A stretch of DNA of 56,369 bases from Gammaproteobacteria bacterium (GTDB lineage Bacteria; Pseudomonadota; Gammaproteobacteria; Pseudomonadales; Pseudohongiellaceae), in assembly GCA_016764875.1 (NCBI GenBank), contig JAESQX010000026.1:1-56369 (forward strand), in the 5' to 3' direction. The position numbers and the translations under genes are program-made. This document shows, in pieces, positions 34,485 to 42,483 of this stretch (the stretch's first letter is position 1; each line of letters begins with the position of its first letter). The notes beneath the pieces were generated by a model that worked only from the letters and a program-made list of their open reading frames with translations, ran no database searches and had not been told where the DNA came from.

Positions 34485-35087
34485 CTACTGCTTACTCTGG
34501 TATACACCGAAGTGTACAAAGGGAGCTGTTGAGCGCTGTCCGGGGGTTATATTGGCTAGCACTTTATGGTTAACCGGTGGAAGACTTTTCAGGTAGACCG
34601 CAATAGCCTGGGCATCATCAGGTTCAATATTGGCATAGGCGGGCCAGGGCATTACAGGAATAGTCTGACTGCCGTGCTCATTTACCCCGAGGCGTATCAT
34701 CCTTACCAGATCCGGCAGGCTACGAGTGCCTATACCAGTGGCATTGTCCGGCGTGAGGTTTGAAGGATACAGCACTCCCGGGCGACTTTGTGCCATAGGG
34801 TTGGAGTAGGCTATTCCCGTGTAAGATCCTGCCAGCGCCCGACCTGGAACCGGTGCGCCCACCAGAGCACCATCCGTATGACAACTGCCACAACCCAGTA
34901 ATCCCACCAGGTATTTCCCACGGCTTACCTGCTCGGCAGGATAGTCTGTCTCCGCCGCTGGCGGGGCGGCAAGAATTGTACTTGGCTCGAGTTGGTCGTA
35001 ATCATCAAGGGGATTGTAGTAATTGGTGCAGGAAGACAGTGCCAATATACCAATAATGGCAATCAGACGAATTAGAAAAGTATGCAT
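34485..35087 (-). CDS. mono-haem cytochrome c lipoprotein
   Basis: Exported cytochrome of 200 residues with lipobox ALSSC, so anchored by lipid. One haem motif, CGSCHTDG, is preceded by YPAEQVSRGKYLVGLLG, the style of alcohol/nicotinate dehydrogenase cytochrome subunits. The sixth ligand is probably a methionine in IPVMPWPAY. Its dehydrogenase partner is not adjacent; candidates in the window are the PQQ enzyme (22 kb) or the molybdenum hydroxylase, but no link is shown. GGGAGAA precedes ATG 35087. Confidence 0.85.
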   Translation of the reverse strand: MHTFLIRLIAIIGILALSSCTNYYNPLDDYDQLEPSTILAAPPAAETDYPAEQVSRGKYLVGLLGCGSCHTDGALVGAPVPGRALAGSYTGIAYSNPMAQSRPGVLYPSNLTPDNATGIGTRSLPDLVRMIRLGVNEHGSQTIPVMPWPAYANIEPDDAQAIAVYLKSLPPVNHKVLANITPGQRSTAPFVHFGVYQSKQ

Positions 35088-35177
35088 GACTATTCTCCCT
35101 GGTAGGAAATTATAGTAACTACTGTAACCTAACCATTGGAATCTATAAAACGGAAACTGACATTGATACCCGTGGCT

Positions 35178-35453
35178 ATGGAACCAGCAAATAAAAAGCG
35201 TCTGTTTATGGCTATCGCCTGTAAACCTCCTCCTGCAGTTATTGATTTGCTTGGGGAGTTACAAATTCAGGCCAGGGATCCTGCGGTCGGGTTAAGGGTG
35301 GTTGAGGCTGTTAATCTACATATTACGCTGAAGTTTATTGGTATGGTGCCGGATCCCGATATAGTGCTCATCTGTGAGGTCATGGATTAGGTGGCTAGTT
35401 GTAACAGGAGGTTTCCCCTTAGCCTTGAAGGGGCGGGCAACTTTCACAGCTGA
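35178..35453 (+). pseudogene. thpR: decayed RNA 2',3'-cyclic phosphodiesterase (ThpR/LigT)
   Basis: Remnant of a 2H-phosphoesterase normally about 180 residues long. The opening KKRLFMAIACKPPPAV and the first catalytic motif NLHITLKFIG are intact. An in-frame TAG at 35388-35390 then stops the chain. The same frame continues with RFPLSLEGAGNF, which matches the family's next block (F-L-L-G-G-F), until a TGA at 35451. The second HxT motif is absent because the acyl-CoA dehydrogenase gene begins at 35515. The residual homology after the first stop argues for decay by nonsense mutation plus deletion, not a short functional form. Confidence 0.75.
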
Positions 35454-35514
35454 CATTTTTACAGCAAATAACATAAGCTGATATTATTTCGCCGCCCGGG
35501 TTGAAGAGACTTTT

Positions 35515-36663
35515 ATGGACGATTTGCAGAATATAAGAAGCAGTGTAATCAAATTGTGTGAGCGCTTCCCCAATGAATACTGGCGCGAACTTGACCGTAA
35601 CAGTGGCTATCCAGATGAATTTGTTCAGGTACTGACTGACCAGGGATTTCTCTCGGTAATGATACCGGAAGAATACGGTGGTGCCGGTATGGGTGTGGAA
35701 GTTGCCGGTGTGATACTGGAGGAAATCTCTCGCTCCGGTGGGCATCCAGGAGCTTTTCATGCCCAGATGTATACCATGGGGACCCTGCTAAGGCACGGTT
35801 CCCAGGAACAGAAAAAGCAATATCTGCCGGAAATTGCCAAAGGAAATTTGCGCTTGCAGGCTTTTGGTGTGACCGAACCGGCAGCAGGATCCGATACCAC
35901 ATCAATTCGCACCTTTGCCCGACGTGAAGGCGACGACTACATTGTTAACGGTCAGAAAGTATGGATAAGCCGGGCCGAACATTCTGATCTGCTTTTATTA
36001 CTGGCCCGCACCAGGGCGCAAAGTGAAGTCAAAAGCAGGACCGATGGTCTGAGTGTATTTCTCGTCGATCTGCGTCAGGTAAAAGATAATGGCTTGACCA
36101 TCAAACCCATAGAAACAATGATGAACCATCACACCACCGAACTGTTCTTCGACGATATGAAAATCCCGGCTTCATCTCTGGTGGGAGAAGAGCACAATGG
36201 ATTTCGACATATATTGGATGGAATGAATGCCGAACGTATTCTTATAGCTTTCGAATGTATCGGTGATTGCAGGTTTTTTGTTGAAACCAGTTCAAATTAT
36301 GCCAGCAACAGGGAAGTGTTTGGCAGGCCAATTGGTAAAAACCAGGGAGTGCAGTTTCCCATCGCCCGTGCCTACGCCAATATGCGAGCAGCGGAACTTA
36401 TGACCCATAAAGCGGCTGAGTTGTTTGATAACGGTGAAGCTTGTGGTGCGGAAGCGAATATGGCGAAGTTGCTGGCTTCGGAAGCGTCGTGGCAGGCAGG
36501 TGATGTTTGTGTTCAGACCCATGGCGGATATGGATTTGCCCGGGAATATGATATCGAACGTAAACTACGGGAAACCCGTTTGTACCAGGTAGCTCCCATA
36601 TCCACTAATCTAATCCTTTCTTATATCAGTGAGCATGTATTGGGAATGCCTCGCTCCTACTAG
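35515..36663 (+). CDS. acyl-CoA dehydrogenase (copy 1)
   Basis: FAD enzyme of 382 residues that introduces an alpha-beta double bond into an acyl-CoA. Signatures are IPEEYGGAGMG, AFGVTEPAAGSDTTSIRT, GQKVWISRAEHSD and the C-terminal QTHGGYGFAREYDIERKLRE, ending HVLGMPRSY. There is no Glu at the usual MCAD position (LYQVAPIS here). Instead Glu240 in GMNAERILIA occupies the isovaleryl-CoA/long-chain dehydrogenase position. That fits branched or dicarboxylic acyl chains better than straight ones. It is convergent with the CoA transferase gene and resembles the copy at 40301. Confidence 0.88.
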   Translation: MDDLQNIRSSVIKLCERFPNEYWRELDRNSGYPDEFVQVLTDQGFLSVMIPEEYGGAGMGVEVAGVILEEISRSGGHPGAFHAQMYTMGTLLRHGSQEQKKQYLPEIAKGNLRLQAFGVTEPAAGSDTTSIRTFARREGDDYIVNGQKVWISRAEHSDLLLLLARTRAQSEVKSRTDGLSVFLVDLRQVKDNGLTIKPIETMMNHHTTELFFDDMKIPASSLVGEEHNGFRHILDGMNAERILIAFECIGDCRFFVETSSNYASNREVFGRPIGKNQGVQFPIARAYANMRAAELMTHKAAELFDNGEACGAEANMAKLLASEASWQAGDVCVQTHGGYGFAREYDIERKLRETRLYQVAPISTNLILSYISEHVLGMPRSY

Positions 36664-36740
36664 GGGAGCTCTGATAATCAATTTAACCTGAATTAGGGGT
36701 TTTAAGTCCTGTTAGCTCAGCCCCATTTCTGGGTATCGGA

Positions 36741-37928
36741 TTAGACAACCTCGTCCCTGAAAAATTGATTAATTTGCTGATCTGAATAACCCAAATCCGA
36801 AAGCACCGATTGAGTATGCTGGCCAAGCCCGGGCACAGCATCCAAACGATGCTCGTAGGTGGAATTATTGCCCGGCGGCAAGAATGCGGGTACTGGACCT
36901 GCCGGCGTATCAACCTCAGTTACCCGATTTAATGCTTTTAATTGTGGATGATTCCATACCGCTTCCATGTCATTTACCTGAGCATAAGCAATATTTGCCA
37001 GGTCCAGTCGCTGACAGATTTGCTCCATAGTCACCTTGGAAAAAATATCGGTTATTAAGGTGCGAAGTTGGTTCCGTTCTGCAGAGCGGGCTGCGTTGTT
37101 GCAGAATCGAGAATCGTTTTGCATGTCTTCACGTTCAAGTACTTTTATACAGAACGAGGCCCATTCCCGTTCATTTTGTACCCCCAGCATTACAACCTTG
37201 CCGTCGGCTGTCTCAAACGCACCGTATGGATAGATGCTGGCGTGATCGGCACCGCTGCGCTGCGGTGGTGGAGCTCCGTCAAAAGCGTAATACAGAGGAA
37301 ATCCCATCCATTCCACCATGGCTTCCAGCAGTGATATTTCAACGTGGCTTCCGCTGCCCGTTTTCCCTCTTTGCAGTAACGCAGCCAGGATACCGCCGTA
37401 GGCTTGCATTCCAGCGGCTATGTCGGCGGTGGAGATGCCGCTTTTGGCAATTTCAGCCTCGGTACCAGTGACTGACAGAAGGCCTGCCTCACATTGAATC
37501 AGCAGGTCATAGGCCTTTTTGTTCTTGTAGGGACCGTCGGGGCCATAGCCGGAAATGTCACAGACGATTAACTGCGGGTGATTTTGCTGTAGCTGCTCAT
37601 AGGAGAGGCCCAGTTTGGCGGTAGCGCCCGGTGCCAGATTTTGCACCAGTACGTCGGTGTTTTCGAGCAGTCGTCGGAGTATTTCAGCCGCGTTCGGGTG
37701 TTTCAGGTTGAGGGTAAGACTTTCTTTGGAGCGATTAGTCCAGATAAAGTGAGAGCTCTGGCCCTTGACACGAGTATCGTATGCACGGGCAAAGTCTCCT
37801 GTGTCCCGGCGTTCCACTTTAATTACCCGTGCCCCCAACTCAGCCAGTTGTCGCGTACATAATGGCCCGGCAATCGCATGCTCAAGTGCCAGTACAGTAA
37901 TGCCATCAAGGGGACGAATGAGACTCAT
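36741..37928 (-). CDS. family III CoA transferase (CaiB/BaiF; itaconate/mesaconyl-CoA transferase-like)
   Basis: Transfers CoA between acids, 395 residues. Family III features are ALEHAIAGPLCTRQLAELGARVIKVER at the N terminus, NLKHPNA, ENTDVLVQNLAPGA, SGYGPDGPYKNKKAYDLLIQ with the nucleophilic aspartate, and GSHVEISLLEAM. Relatives in C5 metabolism are mesaconyl-CoA C1-C4 transferase (Mct, 3-hydroxypropionate bicycle) and the itaconate CoA transferase of Pseudomonas. The adjacent hydratase and lyase genes point to one of these roles, which is inference from context. Transcribed with the downstream hydratase order reversed: its ATG at 37928 lies 6 bases after the hydratase stop. Confidence 0.87.
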   Translation of the reverse strand: MSLIRPLDGITVLALEHAIAGPLCTRQLAELGARVIKVERRDTGDFARAYDTRVKGQSSHFIWTNRSKESLTLNLKHPNAAEILRRLLENTDVLVQNLAPGATAKLGLSYEQLQQNHPQLIVCDISGYGPDGPYKNKKAYDLLIQCEAGLLSVTGTEAEIAKSGISTADIAAGMQAYGGILAALLQRGKTGSGSHVEISLLEAMVEWMGFPLYYAFDGAPPPQRSGADHASIYPYGAFETADGKVVMLGVQNEREWASFCIKVLEREDMQNDSRFCNNAARSAERNQLRTLITDIFSKVTMEQICQRLDLANIAYAQVNDMEAVWNHPQLKALNRVTEVDTPAGPVPAFLPPGNNSTYEHRLDAVPGLGQHTQSVLSDLGYSDQQINQFFRDEVV

Positions 37929-37934
37929 GCTTAA

Positions 37935-38813
37935 CTATTCCTCTGAAATGTTGGTTTCTATTTCTGCGGTTGCCTCCATGCAGAGAAATCCCTCATGATC
38001 CTCTACCCATAATTTGACTACCGATGTATTTTCCTGCCGGGCACATAGGGTGAAACTATTTATATCGAAGACCGGGCGCATGGATTTGAACTCAAATATT
38101 TTGAGTACGGATGGAGGCAGCTCGTCCTGCATTAATTCCATCAGCATCGTAGCCAGTAATGGGCCGTGTACGATCAATCCGGGATAGCCTTCAACTCCAG
38201 CCGCGTAATCCCGATCATAGTGAATACGGTGGCCGTTAAACGTCAGAGCGGAATAGCGGAACATTAACACCGGGTCAGCAATGATTATCCGGCTGAATGC
38301 GGCCTGCTTCGGTGCTGGTATTCCGTCAGGTAATTTCTGGGTGCGCTCTGATTCTCCTGGTTTATCCCGGTAGACTATGTCCTGTAGTTCAACCATCGCC
38401 ATTCCGGCGTCATTACTGATTTCATGCCGTACACGCACAAAAACCAGCTGACCACTTCGACCTTTTTTTACCGCAATACTTTCGATAGTTGAAAGTCGAC
38501 TGACCATTTGCCCGGCCCGGACAGGGTGATTAAAGATCAGCCTGCTGCCGGCCCACATACGCCGAGGCAAAGGTACAGGTGGCAGGAACCCTCCTTTTTC
38601 CAGATGTCCGTCCGCGGCAAGGCTGGACTGCCTGGCCGGAGACAGAAAGTAGAGCCAATGCCACAGCGGAGGAAGTGTCGATCCGGTAGAAAATTCTACA
38701 TCGTTTCGGTTAAGTGTCGCCGCAAGGGCTCCCATGGGAAACAGTGTCACCAGGTCAGCTTGTTGTTGTTCTTTTCCAATCCATTGTTGTAACGATTTTA
38801 TGTCCAGAGACAC
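37935..38813 (-). CDS. double-hotdog hydratase, mesaconyl-C4-CoA/itaconyl-CoA hydratase-like
   Basis: A 292-residue FAS1-like dehydratase/HTD2-type protein. The C-terminal hotdog carries ALTFNGHRIHYDRDYAAGVEGY then VHGPLLATML, the hallmark of this subgroup. Characterised relatives hydrate mesaconyl-C4-CoA (Meh, Chloroflexus) or itaconyl-CoA (Ich, Pseudomonas) to citramalyl-CoA. The N-terminal half (STLPPLWHWLYFLSP, GGFLPPVPLPRRMWAGS) fits the same family. It is first in the minus-strand pair with the CoA transferase and divergent from the MaoC-CitE-ACAD genes across 106 bases. The substrate is inferred from neighbours. Confidence 0.85.
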   Translation of the reverse strand: MSLDIKSLQQWIGKEQQQADLVTLFPMGALAATLNRNDVEFSTGSTLPPLWHWLYFLSPARQSSLAADGHLEKGGFLPPVPLPRRMWAGSRLIFNHPVRAGQMVSRLSTIESIAVKKGRSGQLVFVRVRHEISNDAGMAMVELQDIVYRDKPGESERTQKLPDGIPAPKQAAFSRIIIADPVLMFRYSALTFNGHRIHYDRDYAAGVEGYPGLIVHGPLLATMLMELMQDELPPSVLKIFEFKSMRPVFDINSFTLCARQENTSVVKLWVEDHEGFLCMEATAEIETNISEE

Positions 38814-38919
38814 TTTATAATTTCCTTGGATTTATCTTGCCTGGGGGCCCCGACAGAATTTAATGGATGCCGGATCAACTTGCTACTAAAATGAAATAAA
38901 AACGCGGGGAGGAAGCACG

Positions 38920-39369
38920 GTGGCGGGTAAGTATTTTGAAGAACTGGAAGTCGGATCGATATTTGAACATGATATTCATCGTACTGTGACTGAATTCGAC
39001 AACCTGCAGTTCAGCGCTCTTACCCACAATCCGCAGCCGTTGCATATTGACGCTGAATTCGCAAAACAGTCGCAGCATGGCCAGATACTGGTTAACAGTC
39101 TCTTTACCCTGGGGTTAGTGGTAGGTTTGTCAGTGGGTGATACAACCCAGGGGACCACAATTGGTAATCTGGGTATGGAGAAGGTTGAATTCCCGAACCC
39201 TGTGTTTATTGGCGACACTTTGCGGGTAAGCACACGAATTACTGATAAACGGGAATCAAAAACCAAACCTGATCGGGGCATAGTGTGGTTTGAGCATATT
39301 GCGCGAAACCAACGTAATGAAGTTGTATGCGAATGTCTGCGCAAGGGCATGATGATCAGGAAGTCGTGA
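38920..39369 (+). CDS. MaoC-family single-hotdog hydratase-like protein
   Basis: A 149-residue MaoC-like protein. The hydratase-2 motif appears as ALTHNPQPLHIDAEFA: asparagine replaces the usual catalytic aspartate of GDxNPxH, while the histidine is kept. This N-x-Q-P-L-H form characterises a subfamily found beside CitE-like lyases, for example Rv2499c next to Rv2498c in Mycobacterium tuberculosis. Other conserved pieces are VNSLFTLGLVVGLSVGDTTQG and NPVFIGDTLRVSTRI. It starts at GTG 38920 with GGGGAGGA upstream and is 7 bases before the lyase gene. The reaction is uncertain given the altered residue. Confidence 0.87.
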   Translation: MAGKYFEELEVGSIFEHDIHRTVTEFDNLQFSALTHNPQPLHIDAEFAKQSQHGQILVNSLFTLGLVVGLSVGDTTQGTTIGNLGMEKVEFPNPVFIGDTLRVSTRITDKRESKTKPDRGIVWFEHIARNQRNEVVCECLRKGMMIRKS

Positions 39370-39376
39370 GGTCTAC

Positions 39377-40270
39377 ATGAAGGGTTTGAGGAGATCACTA
39401 CATTTTGTCCCTGGTGGCAATGAGCGAATGTTTAATAAGGCATTAACCTTGCCGGCAGATTCTCTGATTCTGGATCTGGAAGATGCAGTTACCCCAGATA
39501 TAAAAACTGAAGCGCGGGCTCAGGTGTGCGACTGGTTAAAAGAATCGGACTTTGGTAAACAGGAAGTGCTGGTTCGAATCAATCCCCTCGATAGCCCTTG
39601 GGGCATAGATGACATTGACGCACTGCTACAGTGCGCACCTGATGGCATCGTTGTACCCAAAGTAAAAAACCTGAAAGATGTAGAAGCTATAGACAGATTG
39701 TTGATTGCCCTGGAGATGGATCTGGGCATGGAACAAGGGGCTATGCCGTTGTTGATTATTGGCACCGAAGAAGCGTCTGCAATTTTTAATCTGCACACCA
39801 CTTTAAGCCACGAGCGTATTAACGGGGTTGCCTGGGCCGCGGAGGACCTGTCTGCATCACTGGGTGCCAGGGCCAGGCGCGATGGGGCGGGGAACTACCT
39901 GGAGGTGTTCAGCGTCGTGCGGTCGCTGTGCCTGTTAGCCGCTGTAGCATCAAAAGTGCAACCCATAGATGGACCTTTCGTGGATATCCACGACTCCGAA
40001 GGTTTGCTAAGGGAATGTAAACTTACCGCAGATATGGGTTACACCGGAAAGCTGACCATTCACCCGTCCCAGATCGAAATCGTCAACCAGGCATTCATGC
40101 CCTCAGCAGATGAAATTGAGCAGGCAGAAGCCTTGTTAGTAGCTTTTGAGGAGAATCAGGCAGCCGGACGAATGGCTTTTTCATATAATGGTGAAATGGT
40201 AGATGTCCCTCATTTGAAACGCGCCGAGGGAATTCTGCGCCGAGCACATTCACTGAAAGAAGAATTGTGA
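39377..40270 (+). CDS. CitE/HpcH-type lyase, probable citramalyl-CoA or beta-methylmalyl-CoA lyase
   Basis: TIM-barrel lyase of the HpcH/HpaI aldolase family, 297 residues, usually Mg-dependent. Motifs are RRSLHFVPGGNERMF, LDLEDAVTPD (metal ligand), VRINPLDSPWG (CoA/substrate arginine), VAWAAEDLSASLGARA, and the C-terminal KLTIHPSQIEIVNQAF. Citramalyl-CoA lyases of this type split citramalyl-CoA to acetyl-CoA and pyruvate, the last step of itaconate/mesaconate breakdown. Some relatives act on malyl-CoA or HMG-CoA-like thioesters. The hydratase neighbours favour a C5 substrate. Confidence 0.87.
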   Translation: MKGLRRSLHFVPGGNERMFNKALTLPADSLILDLEDAVTPDIKTEARAQVCDWLKESDFGKQEVLVRINPLDSPWGIDDIDALLQCAPDGIVVPKVKNLKDVEAIDRLLIALEMDLGMEQGAMPLLIIGTEEASAIFNLHTTLSHERINGVAWAAEDLSASLGARARRDGAGNYLEVFSVVRSLCLLAAVASKVQPIDGPFVDIHDSEGLLRECKLTADMGYTGKLTIHPSQIEIVNQAFMPSADEIEQAEALLVAFEENQAAGRMAFSYNGEMVDVPHLKRAEGILRRAHSLKEEL

Positions 40271-40300
40271 CTGCATATTCTAATACGGGTAGGGATGTTT

Positions 40301-41467
40301 ATGGAGTTTTTGGATAACGAAGAGCAAAGCCTGATACGAGAGTCGGTGCGAAAACTCTGTACACAGTTTAAAGACGACTACTGGGAGCAGCATGACAGGG
40401 AAGGTAAATTTCCCAACAGCTTTTTTGAAAAAATGGCAGCGGCCGGTTGGATTGGTGTCGCGATGCCGCAAAAATATGGTGGTGCCGGCAAGGGTATTCT
40501 GGAAGCGTCAATTGTCCTTGAGGAAGTGGCTGCATCTGGTGCAGCCATGAATGGAGCCACTTCAATACACTTGTCTATTTTTGGAATGCATCCCGTAGTA
40601 AAGCATGGCAGTGAAGCCATGAAGAAAAAATACTTGCCCGCGGTAGCCCGGGGTGAAATGCATGTGGCTTTCGGAGTAACGGAACCTGATGCGGGTAGTG
40701 ATACAACGTCTATTGAAACTTTTGCCAGGTTGAATGGCGACCATTATCTTGTTCGTGGTCGCAAGGTGTGGACCAGCAAGGCACTTGAGTCCGAGAGAGT
40801 GCTATTACTGGTTCGCACCACAGCAAAGGATCAGGTTGCCAAACGTACCGATGGATTGACCTTATTGTTTGCACAACTGCAAAAACCGGAGGTAACCATC
40901 TCGCCAATACCCAAGTTGGGCCGTAATGCTGTCCGCTCTTGTGAGGTTGTTTACGACGATCTGGAGGTGTCAGTTGATGATCGCGTGGGAGAAGAGGGCA
41001 AAGGTTTTAAATATTTACTGGATGGCTTGAATGCGGAGCGCATTCTTGTTGCAGCCGAGGCGGTGGGAATTGGTCGCGCAGCTTTGAATAAAGCTGTCAA
41101 TTATGCCAATGAGCGGGTTGTGTTTGATCGGCCTATTGGTAAAAACCAAGGTATCGCTTTTCCTCTGGCTCAAGCGGCCACACAGTTGGAAGCGGCCGGG
41201 TTGATGATACGTAAGGCAGCCTGGTTGCTGGACAATAATAAGCCCTGTGGCAAAGAGGCTAACATGGCCAAGTGGCTGGCAGCAGAAGCCGGGTTTTTTG
41301 CAGCCGATTGTGCCATCCAGACCCATGGAGGATTCGGCTATGCTCGTGAATATCATGTTGAGCGCTACTGGCGAGAGGCCAGGCTGATGAAGCTGGCTCC
41401 TATCTCCCAGGAAATGATTCTTAACTATGTCTCCGAGCATGTGTTGGGATTGCCACGAAGTTATTAG
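40301..41467 (+). CDS. acyl-CoA dehydrogenase (copy 2)
   Basis: FAD acyl-CoA dehydrogenase of 388 residues from ATG 40301; AGGG lies 7 bases upstream, whereas ATG 40295 overlaps it. Signatures are MPQKYGGAGKG, AFGVTEPDAGSDTTSIET, GRKVWTSKALESER and QTHGGFGYAREYHVERYWRE, ending HVLGLPRSY. As in copy 1, the catalytic Glu is in the isovaleryl-type position (Glu246 in GLNAERILVA) and the MCAD-type site is LMKLAPIS. Together with MaoC and CitE it forms an operon whose gene content recalls the mycobacterial citE-maoC-fadE19 cluster linked to leucine and itaconate catabolism. Confidence 0.88.
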   Translation: MEFLDNEEQSLIRESVRKLCTQFKDDYWEQHDREGKFPNSFFEKMAAAGWIGVAMPQKYGGAGKGILEASIVLEEVAASGAAMNGATSIHLSIFGMHPVVKHGSEAMKKKYLPAVARGEMHVAFGVTEPDAGSDTTSIETFARLNGDHYLVRGRKVWTSKALESERVLLLVRTTAKDQVAKRTDGLTLLFAQLQKPEVTISPIPKLGRNAVRSCEVVYDDLEVSVDDRVGEEGKGFKYLLDGLNAERILVAAEAVGIGRAALNKAVNYANERVVFDRPIGKNQGIAFPLAQAATQLEAAGLMIRKAAWLLDNNKPCGKEANMAKWLAAEAGFFAADCAIQTHGGFGYAREYHVERYWREARLMKLAPISQEMILNYVSEHVLGLPRSY

Positions 41468-41645
41468 GTTCTACATCACCTGTCGGAAGGCGTTTTTGAT
41501 GGTCTATTCTTGATAGATGCCCTGAAATCAGCCCCCATGATTTCAAAGTGAGATCCAAATCACAGTCAAGGGTTGCAATTAATTGATATAAAGCTGGTGT
41601 GAATATTGCCTATATATAGGGTTATATCCCTTTTTCTTGTGACTG

Positions 41646-41662
41646 TAATTGAGTCTCAATTA
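41646..41662. promoter_or_regulatory. 17-base perfect palindrome, operator candidate
   Basis: TAATTGAG-T-CTCAATTA, perfectly symmetric, centred 77 bases before the PilZ-like gene at 41731 and about 60 bases before a consensus -10. Too short and T-poor to be a terminator; a dimeric repressor or activator site is likely (inference). Confidence 0.4.
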
Positions 41663-41709
41663 AAGACTGATGGGGTAACGCACGATATTTAGGCAAACCT
41701 GAATTAAAT

Positions 41710-41715
41710 TATAAT
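41710..41715 (+). promoter_or_regulatory. consensus -10 hexamer of the PilZ-like gene
   Basis: TATAAT ends 15 bases before the ATG at 41731, so transcription would start around 41722. No Shine-Dalgarno sequence lies between. No good -35 is seen 16-18 bases upstream (TTTAGG at best), which fits an activator-dependent promoter using the palindrome at 41646. Confidence 0.35.
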
Positions 41716-41730
41716 ACTCCGGTTTCTAAT

Positions 41731-42483
41731 ATGGATGGTTTTTTTAAAAAATTGCAGTCTATGACACTAGGTCTCAGGATGAGTGATTCTTATTTTGAAG
41801 TCCTGGATGTGTTGAGCTACTTCAAGAATTCAAAAGGTGAATTATCTCTCTCCTTTGAAGGGGATACCAACAGTTATCCCTGCAAGGTGACTGCGCTGAA
41901 CGTAAAGCACCGTGTTATGGTTGTTGAAAGTTCAACTCCGATCCTTCCTTATGGGCTGAAGCACGGGAAACCGCTGAAAATTGTTACTGCCAATAAGGGC
42001 AGAGAGATTACCCTTCACAGCAAGTATATCGAACCCCTGGTAGCCGATTTCTCAGCGGGTTTTGAGGTCACAATCCCGGAAAACCTGGGCACTAACTGTC
42101 CCCGAGCCGCGCTCCGGTACATGCTGGATGAAATTCGTAATGGCGTGCGAATTACCCTCAATGGTAACGAGAACCAAACCATCAGTGGTTTCGTGCAAAA
42201 TATCTCGTCAATTGGGATAGGCATGAAATCTGCGGCCGAACTGCCGCGGTTTTTAGCGGGTTATTTAACTAACGACCAGCAGATTGTTGACTGCCATATT
42301 GCTCTGGATAAAAACACTGAATTGGATTGTAAAATGGAAATCAGAAATGTTCAGAATATGGTTTCCGGAGAGTCAGGCACCTTCATTGGTGGTCGAATGC
42401 TGGATATGAATAAAAAAGACAACGCTGTGCTTTCCAACTTTATTCGTCAACTTCAGCAAATGCACCTGAAATCTGTCGCTTAA
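41731..42483 (+). CDS. PilZ-like domain protein with YcgR-type layout
   Basis: Cytoplasmic protein of 250 residues. An N-terminal beta domain (residues ~20-115) is followed by a PilZ-like domain: RAALR matches the RxxxR motif and QNISSIGIGMK matches (D/N)xSxxG, with Asn in the first position. It has the same two-domain order and ending (GRMLDMNKKDNAVLSNFIRQL) as the PilZ protein at 24822 but is diverged. It may bind c-di-GMP with changed affinity. A consensus TATAAT lies only 15 bases before the ATG and no Shine-Dalgarno sequence is visible, so the mRNA may be nearly leaderless. Confidence 0.75.
   Translation: MDGFFKKLQSMTLGLRMSDSYFEVLDVLSYFKNSKGELSLSFEGDTNSYPCKVTALNVKHRVMVVESSTPILPYGLKHGKPLKIVTANKGREITLHSKYIEPLVADFSAGFEVTIPENLGTNCPRAALRYMLDEIRNGVRITLNGNENQTISGFVQNISSIGIGMKSAAELPRFLAGYLTNDQQIVDCHIALDKNTELDCKMEIRNVQNMVSGESGTFIGGRMLDMNKKDNAVLSNFIRQLQQMHLKSVA

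Noticed and set aside
41619-41637. AGGG-TTATAT-CCCT followed by T-run as terminator of the acyl-CoA operon
   Set aside because: The stem is only about 4 bp and A/T-rich around it; too weak to call.
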